Below are positions 11,001 through 24,000 of a stretch of 64,000 nucleotides of DNA, piece by piece. This stretch comes from Achatina immaculata (lineage: Eukaryota; Mollusca; Gastropoda; Stylommatophora; Achatinidae). Every line of letters starts with the position of its first letter. Positions within the stretch are counted from its first letter, which is position 1. Under the pieces are notes generated by a model. That model saw nothing but the letters and a program-made list of their open reading frames with translations, made no database searches and was not told the DNA's origin. The translations under genes were made by a program, and so were the position numbers. Location: contig CM019691.1 in assembly GCA_009760885.1 (NCBI GenBank), positions 28,767,314 to 28,831,313 on the forward strand, in the 5' to 3' direction.

Positions 11001-14000
11001 TTCAAAAGAGTCTAATTTCTTGTCTCTTTCTTTAGTTGTTTTCCAGCTTTCGCATGCATAAATGAGGGTGGATATTACATTTGAACTGAATAGTCTTAAT
11101 TTGATTTTTGTGCTTATAACTTTTGAATTCCATATGTTCTCAAGATTCATGAAGATCGATGCTCCTTTTGCAATTTTAATTCTAACTTTCTTTCTGGTGT
11201 CACCATCCTGGTCTATGTAGCTGCCAAGGTATGCAAAATTGATTGACTTCCTCAATATCTGTCCCTTCTATGTGTATTTTTCCAGTACGGAAACTCGCAG
11301 AGAAACCAACCGAGCATCAGAGATCATTTAGCCCCCCCCCCCCCCGTAAAGTTTTACCGATTGCACTCCCATCCCATTAGCTCTGCAACAATACACATTT
11401 CGTGCAGCTGTGTCAATCGAAGATTTAAAAATATCACAAATATAAAATTATTTATCTATTTATTATTTTTCAACAGAGACAACGATTGGGACTTCCTTCC
11501 TTTCCGATTCTGGATAGGCATCTGGACTACAGGGATGCTGCTTATAATGGTGGCCTTTGATCTCAGCGCACTGGTGCGATACATCACTCGCTTTACCGAG
11601 GAAAGCTTCGCGTCCTTGATCGCGCTCATCTTTATCTACGAGGCTTTTGCTAAACTCTTCGAGATCGCTAAGATCGATGCTCCCATCCACCTACACCCTG
11701 GACCAGATGCCGACAAGCCAGTCTGTTTCTGCAACTATTCAGCACGTATGTTTGTAGTCTGTTCAGCACGTATGTTTGTAGCCTGTTTCTGCAGCTATTC
11801 AGCTTATATGTTTTTAGTCTTTTTCTGCAACTGTTCAGCTCGTATGTTTGTAGTCTGTTTCTGCAACTATTCAGCACGTACGTTTGTAGTCTGTTCAGCA
11901 CGTATGTTTGTAGTCTGTTTCTGCAACTATTCAGCACTTACGTTTGTAGTCTGTTCAGCACGTATGTTTGTAGTTTGTTTCTGCAATTATTCAGCACGTA
12001 CGTTTGTAGTCTGTTCAGCACGTATGTTTGTAGTCTGTTTCTGCAACTATTCAGCACGTACGTTTGTAGTCTGTTCAGCACGTATGTTTGTGGTCTGTTT
12101 CTGCAACTATTCAGCACGTATGTTTGTAGTCTGTTTCTGCAGCTGTTCAGCATTTATGTTTTTAGTCTTTTTCTGCAACTGTTCGGCTCGTATGTTTGTA
12201 GTCTGTTTGTGAAACTATTCAGCATATATGTTTTAGTCTTTTTCTGCAACTATTCAGCACGAATTTTTGTATACACTTTTCAAGAATATGTGAGAATGAA
12301 GTGTGAAGAGAGAAACAATGGACTGTAAATGTGACCTGAGCTAAACACTGACTCATGTTTGGTTTATGGTGGAAAATGCAGTTTAAATAATTCTCTTACA
12401 TCGCAGTGTTAGTGTCTATACTTTCGCTTATCTCGAATGGGGAAATATTTATTCGTTTAATTCCTTCTTCTAAAGGTCTTTTTTAAAGTTTCCACGACAG
12501 TATCTCTCTTTCCTCACCCTTCCACCCATTTTTTGGGTTTGTTTTTGCTTGCAAATACGGTGGAACATCGATTATCCGAACGTCAATCATTCGGACCGTC
12601 AGTTATCCGAACCACTGCTGCACAAAGAAAAAAAATGCAGCTTTGAGTCCAAAAAAAATTTATATCTTTTAGTTCAGAAGAGTTCTAATCTTTAAATACT
12701 AATGTTGCAAAGTTCTCAACATTCTTTAAGCTTTGGCTCAGTCTGTTGTGTGGCACAATCAATCAGTCAAGTGCCGTGCCGCGTGGCGTAGGCGATCATT
12801 TCTCTCCACAATTCCCTGTCTTTAGACTTGATTATGAGATCCACCGGTGACTTTCTTCCTAGCCACACTGACAGCCCATCCAGTAACTTCTCTCTCTGTC
12901 TTCTTCTGTCTCTTCTTCCCTCAATTTTTTCCAGTTGCCACAATGTGTTCCAGTTTTCCTCTTCTCAGAAAATGTCCCACAAATCTCGTTTGTCTGCCTC
13001 TGACCTTTGCTGTAATTTGCCTTTTAACTCCAGCCTCTTTTAAGACTTCTTAGTTGGTTTTCTTAGCTGTCCATGGTACCTTCAACATCCTTCTTATGAA
13101 CCACATTTCCATGGCCTCCATTTCTCGCTGTCCATAAAACAAAATTGACTCGATGTAACATTTAAATACTCTGAATCTTGTTTCCATTGATATGGATCTG
13201 TTGCACAGATGTTTCTCATTTTCTGGAATGCTGACTTGGCCTGAACACGCCTTAACTAGTTTTAAACTGGGTACGTTCATGCATTTTTTAATTATCTGAA
13301 CTATTTTAATTAACCGAACCATCTTGGTCCCAGTTTAGTACCGATATCGGCGTTCTACTTTACCCATACGAAAATAATACAAAATAGAAATGTTCGCGGC
13401 AAAAGTGTAGCCAGGATACAAAGGTTATTCATAAAATAAAAATTCGGTTATGGACGGAAAACTAGGCCACCACCAAAGGCTATCGTCTTGACTTGAGTGA
13501 ACGGAGGGGGGGGGGGGGGGGGCTAGGAATTAACTATCTTCTTACTTCAGATATGTGTCTTATTTTATGTGTATGTATGTGTGTTTTAACTATTTCTTTC
13601 AAATATAAGATAAGATTATGCAGCTGACACAATGCAATAAAAAAAGTTTAATTGGGGGGGGGGGGCGTGGGAAAGTGGTTCTTACATTGTTTCAGGGGAC
13701 CTCTGCATATTATCCCTGCTTTCAAGGGTAAGCGATCTAAATCCCCACCATACCCACGCCGCTATTTGTATTAAATTATATATATATATATCTTCTTCAG
13801 CTTTCCAAGCCATTATGGCTCACTGCTGCTGCAGATAAAGTTTGCCTCCATTCCTATCTATTTCTAATCATCTCTCTCCAGTTGGTGACACCAATTCCGT
13901 TTATATCCTTTTCTGTGTTGTCTTTCCACCTCTGTCTTAGTCTACGCCTTGGCCTTGTTTCCCTTGTGCATACATCATTTTCGTTTGTCTGTTCTGTTCC

Positions 14001-14444
14001 ATTCATTCTACATGCCCCATCCAGCGTAGTCTGTTCAGTTTCAAGACATTTATAATTCGTTGGGATTTAAATAAGCTGTTCAGTTCAGTGTTCTTTCTAG
14101 CTCTCCATTCTCCACTGTTGGTATTCTTTATCGGCTCAAAGATTCTTCTTAGGATCTTGTTCTCAAAGGTCTGCAATTGTTGTTCATCTTCCTTTGTTGT
14201 ACTCCATGTTTCTGATCCACACGTGACGGCTGGTCTTATTATAGTTTTGTAGACTGTTATTTTGGGACAGGTTTTTGAATTTTAACAGGTGTTGCAAGGC
14301 GAAGTAAATGTTATTCCCTATCTGTAATCTGATTTTAATTTCCTCGCGCTTACTGCGTTGCTTCTGTTGAAGGCTGTGCCTAGATAATGTATGTTTCTGC
14401 TTTCCTAATAATCACCTCTCCAACATTTATATAGTCTGGATCAT

Positions 14445-14507
<63 letters not shown>

Positions 14508-14958
14508 GCCTGTAACCAGTCAGACTCGAGGGAAATAATACGAGTACAAGTGAGTTTATGTATGTATGGTTCAGACAAAGAGGATGTTCAAATAAGCGAA
14601 GCAACATCAGGTCATGGGAAAAAAAAAACAACTTTATTAACAGCCATTGCGGAGGAAAGTAGAATCGTGACCTCCACATGTCATTACAAGTGAAAAAAAG
14701 AAACACAATAAAACAGATAATGATAAAAATCTGTAACAAACTGGGACAAATTAACTGAAGATCCATGCTGCTTTAGATCCGAACGCTGAATAATCATTAC
14801 ACTGATGATGCTACACACTCATTTATATATAAAAACAGAATAAACACACGCCCAAAAAGAGTGCCTTGATCCTTGTATGCTCGACGCTGTTGATCAAATA
14901 TTTGTATGAGCAACACGATCAGCGAGAGAAGCTAACTGCTCAAGTTGCAAGCTAGCAG

Positions 14959-15004
<46 letters not shown>

Positions 15005-18000
15005 CCCTCGTTTCCCAGCATTCAGTATCTAACTAAAGTTTTAAAAGTGAAGGTCAGGTTTACTAACTACAAGATGAAGTAAGGTACAACTTTCTGAAAA
15101 GGGCGAGCGGGTATTCTATTTATCTACATCATCAACTATGTCTTTTAAATCCAACATTGTGTAATCATTTCCAGCGGTTGGATGGAACTTCACACAAAGT
15201 CCGGCGCCCCTTGAAAACAATTCCTTCACAACCCTGAATCAGACCTTCTGCTTTATGGAAGCCGGCAAGATCAATGCGACGTTGGAGGGCACCCTCAGCT
15301 GGGTGTGCAAGCCACCCCATTACGTTCCAGACGGCTTCTTGTTTTCCTGCATCATTTTTGCTGCCACTTTCTTTGTGGCGATTTTCTTGGTGGACTTTAG
15401 AAGCTGGCCATGCTTCCCTACTTTTGTAAGTAGAAACTTGTGACCTGCAGTAATCTTAGAAGAAACTTGTGACTTGCAGTAATCTTAGAAGAAACTTGTG
15501 ACTTGCAGTAGTCTTAGAAGAAACTTGTTACTTCCAGTAATCTTAGAAGAAACGTGTGACTTGCAATAATCTTAGAAGAAACTCGTGACTTGCAGTAATC
15601 TTAGAAGAAACTCGTGACTTGCAGTAATCTTAGAAGAAACTCGTGGCTTCCAGTAATCTTAGGAAGTTGTGACTCGCTGAGGGGAAAAAAAAAGATGGAA
15701 GTAAAAGTGACACAAACATCAGCTACTCATAGACTTCAGTTTGACGAACGCCAAACCTAAGATATCACAAGCGTGAGTGACCAAAACACTTGAGTCTGAG
15801 TGAACACATCTATATATGGTAAATTTAGTGTATGTGGTGGAAAAGAGGGGGGGGGGGGACTTCATTACCGGAAAAGCTAGAAAAAATATTTTGTGTATCA
15901 AATTCATATTTATAAGTTATTAAAAATCTCTTTGTGATGAAGATTTTATGTAAGAATACTATTTTATTGTTGCTGCTCAGATTTGCAGATATATTGAAAA
16001 AAAGGCATTTGTCGAAATAAATGAAAATAATCAATGCTTTAGTTGTATAACTGCCAAATTAACAAGTGAAGTTCTACTTTTTCTATATGTGTAAAACATT
16101 ATGCAAACTATGAGTTTTGGCAAAATCATTGTTTAAAAAAAGAATGCGAAAAAAACAACTAATTTATTTGAATGCCTTTTAAAATTTCTTATTTGACAAT
16201 TTCTTTTTTTTTTGGGTATTGATTGGTCAATACTTATAAATAACTCAAATCTGCTTTTTTTTCAATATTCATAATAATGGCCTGCATGAAGGATCGTGAA
16301 CTCTAGAGAAGCGTAATAACCAGCGCCAGTCGGCACGGCACCTGATGATAATGATGATTCATAATATTTCATGGCTTGTTGAAGCATCTGTGTGGCATGT
16401 GCTCTGAAGTTGTTTCTTTTTAACATCAGGTTCGTAATCTGCTTGGGGATTTTTCTGTGCTTATTGCAATCTTGTCCATGGTTGGAGTGGATGCAGCTCT
16501 TGGACTTCGAACTCCAAAACTCATCGTGCCGTCAGAATTCAAGGTGAAATAAATTCATATAATTTGATGTTTACAGTCTGTTTGGTGTTTCTGTATTTTT
16601 TGCATATGAACGTATTAAAAAAAATTTTTTTTGGATATCACAAGCATATGAGATAGTTACTCTTTTGAAGCAGATGGCAAGTATCAAATAAGGTGCTTTG
16701 CGTGGAGGCTCTGTGTCTTTACTGTGTTTAAGCGTCATTGTTTCCAATTTGCTAAATTTCTGCACTTGTATGTTTTATGTGCTTTAGCTTTCTTTATCTA
16801 TATCCCATTATATTAAGCATGTATAAACTAGGATAAAAAGTAGGAGCAGCTTTATTACTTAACGATTACAAAGTTGTGACGTTTTGACAAAAGCATACAG
16901 GACGAAGGAATAGAGAGAGGAGATAAAGTATAGATTCACATGAATACTACTAAAAAGAAATTAATTAATTAATTAATTAATTAAATAGAGTACTTAGCTA
17001 TAAATTGTAAGATGTGGCTTGTCCGGCGGTGTGTGTCAGGAATGGATTTAGTAGAACGTGGGGACTGTTTAAATGGAGACCTGTAATATGTGGTCGTTGG
17101 GTTGTAACTGGGGGTGGTGGATGGGGAACCGTGGAAGGGAGGGAGAGTGACACAGTGTTGACCTAGCCAGGAGAAGGTGAAATAGATGATTAGGGAAGAG
17201 GGGTTGCAAAGTGATGCTGTGAGGAGGCTTTAGACTGTGTGTGACAAGTAAGAAGGGGGCGAAGCTTAGTGGAGAGGTACTATGATGATTGAAGAGAATG
17301 TTAAGTGTAGCTGAACAGCGAGTTTAACCCGTGTGGATCCGGCGTCCCATAATTTTGAATGCAGCGGTTCTCGAGCGCCAGGCGGCTTGTGTCATCTGTG
17401 TGACATTGTTTGATGGCTGTTACCAGAAAATCAGATTTGCCTCTGTGATTGGGGCCATTGAAATGATTTGGGACTAGTTTCGAAGCATGCTGGGCGATGT
17501 AAGACTCTGCTTCAAGTGGCTGTGGACAAAGATGTCCTTAAGGTTTGGCTCACGTTTGTATGCCAACAGGGGTAGATCAGAGACAATGTCGGGGTCGAGT
17601 TGGATTAGTGGCAGATGACGATAAAGAATTTTCCTAACCATCTGACCATGCGGGTAGAAAGTCAATACTAACTTAACTCTCTCAGATGGAATAACAGGCT
17701 TTTTCCTGAATACTTCTTTGCGGCTCACTAGATACGGTTGAAAGCTTCACGAAGGACCTTTTCTGGGTAGTGGCGATGACGGAAAAATTCTAATAACTTA
17801 TTGAACTGATCTATAAAGTCCAAATTATCCTGACATATGCGGCGAAGACGGATGAGTTGGGAGTATGGGATAGAGTTCTTACAGGCTTCAGGATGGGAGA
17901 AGGTGTAAAGCATATAGGTATGGTTGTCGGCAGGCTTGTAAAATACAGAGGTGACAAGCCTGTTTGTGCCAACAGAAATTTTAATGTCTAAAAAAGTTGA

Positions 18001-21000
18001 CAGACTTGTCAGAAATTTCATAAGTTAATTTTATGTTATTGTTGAGTGAGTAGGCGAATTCAATAAATGTTTTTAGCTCTTCCTGTGGCATACTTGTGAC
18101 TCCAATGTACCTTTTATAGAATTCTGGAAGTCTGCCAATGTAGGTTTCCCATAATTTTGCTTCCAGAAAGCCCATAAATAGACATGCATAACTGGGACCC
18201 ATTTTCGTTCCCATGGCAACACCATTGATTTGCAGTTGGGGGGGGGGGGCAAGTCGGGGGGAATACAGACTACATTAGAGGTTGGAGGAGGAGAAGGATA
18301 CGTAGGAGAGGAGGTATCATCTACTGGTGGGGTTGTGAGAACTTAAATATGCAGTGTAATCTGGGAAGGTTGGTCAGGAGGTGTTAAAGCAGTATTGTGG
18401 TCAAGTGAAATAGAAGTCTGTTGATCAGGTGTAGTAGAAGAGGAGGGCTGACTGGAAGGTGGACCACCTCTAGAAGCAGAAGGGACCGGCTGTGGTATAA
18501 GTCGATTACATTTATGTTCTTTACCATATACATAGAACTGGTTGTAATTTATTAAGCAAATCGGCACGCTCTTTCAAAACATTTGTCCCCTTGACACTGA
18601 CAGCTATATGAGAAAGGAGACAAGACAAGATAAGACAAGATAGGACAAAACAAGACAAGATAAGATTAGACTGGACAAGACAAGACAAGATAGGACAAGA
18701 CAAGACAGGACAGGACAAGACAAGACAGGACAGGACAGGACAGGACAATACAGGACAAGACAAGACAGGACAGGACAAGACATAACATGACATGACAAGA
18801 CAAGACAGAACAAGACAAGGCAAGACAGGACAAGACAAGACATGACAAGACAATATATGACAAGACAAAACAAGACATGACAAGACAAAACAAGACAAAA
18901 CAAAACATGACAATACAAGACAAGACGTGGGATGACAAGACAGGACAGGACAAGACATGACAAGACAGGACATGACAAGACAAAACAATACATAACATGA
19001 CAAGACAGGACAGGACAGGACAAGACAAGACATGATAAAACAAAACAAGACAAGACAAGACATGACAAGACAATACAAGACATGACAAGACAGGACAGGA
19101 CAAGACATGACATGACAAGACAAGACATGACAAAACAAGATATGACAAGAGAAAACAAGACATGACAAGACAAAACAAGACAAGACATGACAAGACAAGA
19201 CAAGACATGACATGACAAGACAAGAAAGGACAGGACAAGACATGACAAGACAAGACAAGCTTTCTTTGTTTTCTTTACCTGTTTACAGCTTGAGCAAAGT
19301 CTCCCTGACACAGGATGCAGTGAAGTATGTGCGAGTAAACCTTGTGAGGCTGCCTTTTGATGCATGACACAAGAAGACAGTGGTTATATTTTTACATTTT
19401 GCATCAACACAGAGGAGCATATGTTCATATACACACCCCAAAGTTTCCACACATAGTGTGATGGTATGTAAGGAGAAGATGTGTAGGATCCATGGATAGC
19501 TTCAGTAAAATATATCAGGCCCACCATACAAGGAACAAGGGGCCTAATGCTTGAAGGTGGAGGGTGGGTGGGGAATATATGAAAGAGGATATGTGCAACA
19601 TACAGAAAGAAGATCATGACAAAAAATTTTTCCACAGTTTTTCCATAGACTAAACAACAGAATCAGTATGACTGCATGCATGTATGGGTTATTTATGTAC
19701 CATTATAAAGAATGTATTCACAAATGTGGCAAAATATTTGAGAAACTTGTGTATGTTTTTGTTTTAAATATATGCAAATCATTATCAGTTTTCAGGAATT
19801 TAGCATTCATGTTTTTAGTAGATGTACATACAGAGAGATATCATTTATTTATTATTTTATAAAGTTCACTTTGTCAGTTACAAAATAAAATACGCCTACA
19901 ACAGTCATACTGTTTCGTTTTGAAATTAGCAGTCTTTGGCACTGCATGCGAAATCCAAATCACTTATGCAGAATGTAAGGAAGGAAACTAATTAAAAACA
20001 AACTGTGACATAATGATGACTGTTGTTCCACAGCCAACTAAATACTATGCAAGAGGCTGGGTGGTGAATCCAGTGGAAAGCTCAAACCCTTGGTGGCTTG
20101 CCTTGGCTGCTGGCCTCCCTGCCCTGTTGGCCACAATTCTCATTTTCATGGATCAGCAAATAACAGCTGTCATTGTCAACAGGAAAGAGAACAAGCTAGC
20201 GGTCAGTGGAGTTTTTTTTTAAAACAATATTAGTTTATAATAGTAATACTTGTAAGTCCTTTCTGACAATGTAATAAAATGTTGCCTGGTCTTCTCAAAA
20301 ACATATTGGACATATAAATCTTAAATAGATCCATGTTTTTTTTTTTTTTTTTAAACTAAGTATAAGTCATATTTTCACTCTTGTGAATCTGAACTCTTTT
20401 GCCATAAGACTGATAATGTACTGTAGATATAAAAAAATTCAAACACACCAGTACAGATATGTTTGTAGAGAAGAAATTTGATAATTACCATTACCATAAT
20501 ATTCTGCACATCCACTAATATCATTCATATAAACAATGGGGAAACTGGTAGGCAGGTGAATCATGAGAAACACAGAGAAAATTTCTCGAAGAGTAAGCCT
20601 CAAGTCAAACAATAACATGAACAGCTTAGACTGAAAGGATCAGATCACCATATTTAGACCGTGAAAATGACCAATGGGACTGAGTAATCATGTTAACAGA
20701 ATAAATACTCATCTTTCTCCATACTGCTACACAATGCAAAAACCAACAAGCCACTGTATAATTCAATTTATAGACTTCTGTAATGTCAGAGTTTTGTCCC
20801 TTTGCCCTGAGCGACAAAAATTTTAAAAAATGACTGTAAATTAACAAAACAACCAAATAGTTGGAAATGTTCATGGGATTACTCTACATGGAACTGGTCA
20901 AAGGTCAAGAACCTAGAGCCATTTCATTTTTAGCTCTTAGCATATGAAGCAACATTTATGATACACAGAAACTTCTTATGAAAAAAACAAATCACCACTG

Positions 21001-24000
21001 CGATGTTCTATCAGAAAATGGCAATGCTTATTTTTAGCTTTTGTGACATTAAAAAAAAACTCTTTTACATAAAGATTGGAAAAGAACTGCAGGAGCTGAT
21101 AAATAGGGTAGTTATGATATGTGAAAAAGGGTAGGGGGGGGGGGGCTCAGCCTGAATGATAAGAAAAGTCATGGTCAACTCTAAGAGGAAAGTGAGTCCT
21201 AGTTGTATAATAAGTCTACAACACAACATTGAACAAGGGAGACAAGTTCAAATATCTGGGGATATTAATAACTTCAGACAGATGTGAAATGGAGGTAATG
21301 AACAGAATAACACAGGCTAAAATAACGTTTCGTAGGATGAAAAATATTTTCTTTAATCAATCACTGACACTGAAAGCGAGAAAAAGAGTACTGCAGTGTT
21401 ATGTTGAACCAATCCTGTTTTGTGGATGTGAAACATGGGCAGTCACCAGTGGAGTACATCACCGCCTGGAGGCCATGGAAATGAGGTTCCTTAGAAGAAC
21501 GCTAAAGATGCCCAGGACAGCGAAGAGATCAAACAAATAGATCCTGGATAAGGCAGAAGAAGAGAGACAAGGAATAACAAAATTCAGGAATAGACAATCC
21601 ATATTCATAGGAGACATCAGGTGGATTGGAGTAAACAACAGAGATGATAGAGGGCAAAAGAGAATAAGACGGATAAAGAGAGAAGATGATAGATGGACTG
21701 ATGAAGTGGCATGGAGAAAGAGTGCCAGTCCAGCTCATAATAGAGAATTGTGAAAAAGCATAATTACCAGCATGGCACTGGATAGATAAAGACATTTTAA
21801 AATTATGAACTCCGGACTACAGAACAAAACTATATGATTGCATTTATTTTATTTTTCATTATTTGAAAAGCTGTTTAAATGGCTCATGGTAGGTTTAAAG
21901 TTAAGTATTTTCACATCTCAGTTACATTCTTGTGTGTACCATAAACAGTATTAAATAATCTATCAACCACAGAAAGGCAAAGGCTACCACTTGGACTTGC
22001 TTGTGCTGGCTATCCTTGTGGCCGTACATTCACTTCTGGGTCTGCCTTGGTATGTAGCAGCCACTGTATCTGCCATTGCTCATATCAATTCCCTCAAGAA
22101 ACAATCTGAATGTACAGCTCCAGGAGAACGACCTACTTTCCTCGGAGTCAGGTAGTTAACAAGCTCAGTATTAACTCTTTGATCACTTTTATCATTTCTG
22201 TTAGAAATACTGAATATGCTATGCATAACAAGGTAAAATCTCAGTTTCCATGCCATTAAGGCATTTTGGAGATATGGTGTTAGGCCTGTATTTCCATATC
22301 CTTAGGTGCATGAAAGTGTGATGTGGTCAGTATCACACCTGGCTGCATTAACTTTCCCAGATTTCTCTGATACTCATTTCTAGAGGCTGGGCCCCAGGGC
22401 CTTGTTGATGTAGCAGTACCAGAAAAAATCTACACTGCTGGACCCACTGCTGCTACCATTGGATTAGTAGACTGAGCTCTAACCACTAAGCCAACCAGGC
22501 CACCACATTATTTTTAAACCTTATATATAAATCGCAACAAATAAGATATAAATACATATATGTACCTTTCTTTAAAATTAAAAATGACCTAATAATGAAA
22601 TCACATTTAGAAGCTGAAAGATGAATGCTGTGGTATCTTGACTAAGGAAAACCATCACTAAAGAAACACAAATCTAGAAACATCATAAGAGAAAACAGAA
22701 TGTGAAGGTGAGAAGTATGCAGATTATAAACATAGTAATGTAATGGGAAGCAGAAAGTTGTTCAGTAACTAAATGTGTATGAAATGCAGGACTTTCAGCA
22801 AATATCCATCCACGTGACACCAAAATAATGAGACTGAGGTGTAAAAGAATACAAACAGTGAAACAAGATTTGTACAGGAAAAAAAACTGTAAAAATAAGA
22901 TTGTAAGTGAATATGTAGTTCACATAAGAAAAATATTAGTTATCATAGTATATGGAATAAACAGCCAAGTTGGGAATGAAGCAATACAGGTTCATAAAGT
23001 TAAGAAGAATGGAAAAATATACAGAAGTTATACATTCTTTTCTTAAATAAAAATGTCTGTCATCATCAGTCCAGTGTACTTAAACAGGGATCTGGTGAAA
23101 TGTTTTTCTGTCTGATGCATTTGTTTCTGGAGTTTCAAGGAGCATGATGTTTGTCTTGTTTTTCTTATTGTTATAGGATATTCCTCTGTTGCACATGGGG
23201 CAACTGATTTCCTATAGGTAATGCCTTTTAGGAGCCACCAACTATCCATTTTATCATTAGAATTTTATGCAAACCATTCTAGGACCCACCTACTATCCAT
23301 TTTATCATTAGAATTTTATGCAAACCATTCATTAGCCATAATTAACTTTTGATCCATAATCTCCTCAGAGAGCAAAGAGTGACAGCTTTGCTGGTTGCTA
23401 TACTGTCAGGTGCTGCTGTGTTCATCACAAACATACTGAAGGTAAGCTTATTTTATCGTGTATCAGTTTTTAAAGTTACTTATGACTTTCTGATCTAATG
23501 ACATTTATTTTATTTGTATTTGGTATATTGAAATATTGTCTTGAAGATTTTATGGTAGTCTGTTTTATATGAATAATAATTGTATCTTAAAATTGTGCTG
23601 TATCACCACAGATGTCTAATTCAGTAATGTAAATAAGAATGCTTATCTAATTTTTATGGAGTTGGTTACCCTGGTCCACAACACCTACTGATGAACTTTC
23701 ACTACAGATGATCATACACATGACTGATAAATGCTTTTATACAAGAAATATAAATAAATGAACTGCCTCTTAAAATGAGTGTATGAGATTCCTGAATTAA
23801 CATTATCTTGGTCCTTTTATCATCATCATCATCTCATCATCTCGTGCCATCTCCCCCCAGAATGTTGGCTGCAATGAATCTCTGCTCTGTTTCTTGTCTT
23901 TGTAAAGCACTCTGCAAGGCTGGCTCCTGTCCATCTCTCAATGTTGTCCAGCCATCTTTGTCACTTGTTCTTCTCCCTTTAATCTTGCCCTCAAGAAGGG

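Noticed and set aside
11361..12212. A single 283-codon gene
   Set aside because: Only 11477-11745 is an SLC4 exon; the upstream part is intron and the downstream part is the tandem array, unless alternative donors are used.
18521..19365. Three minus-strand open frames of 195-253 codons
   Set aside because: All come from the pentanucleotide satellite, which lacks stops in any minus-strand frame.
22215..22505. Genuine tRNA gene
   Set aside because: A- and B-box-like strings exist but no full cloverleaf; the copies at 25150 and 35660 show that it is a SINE.
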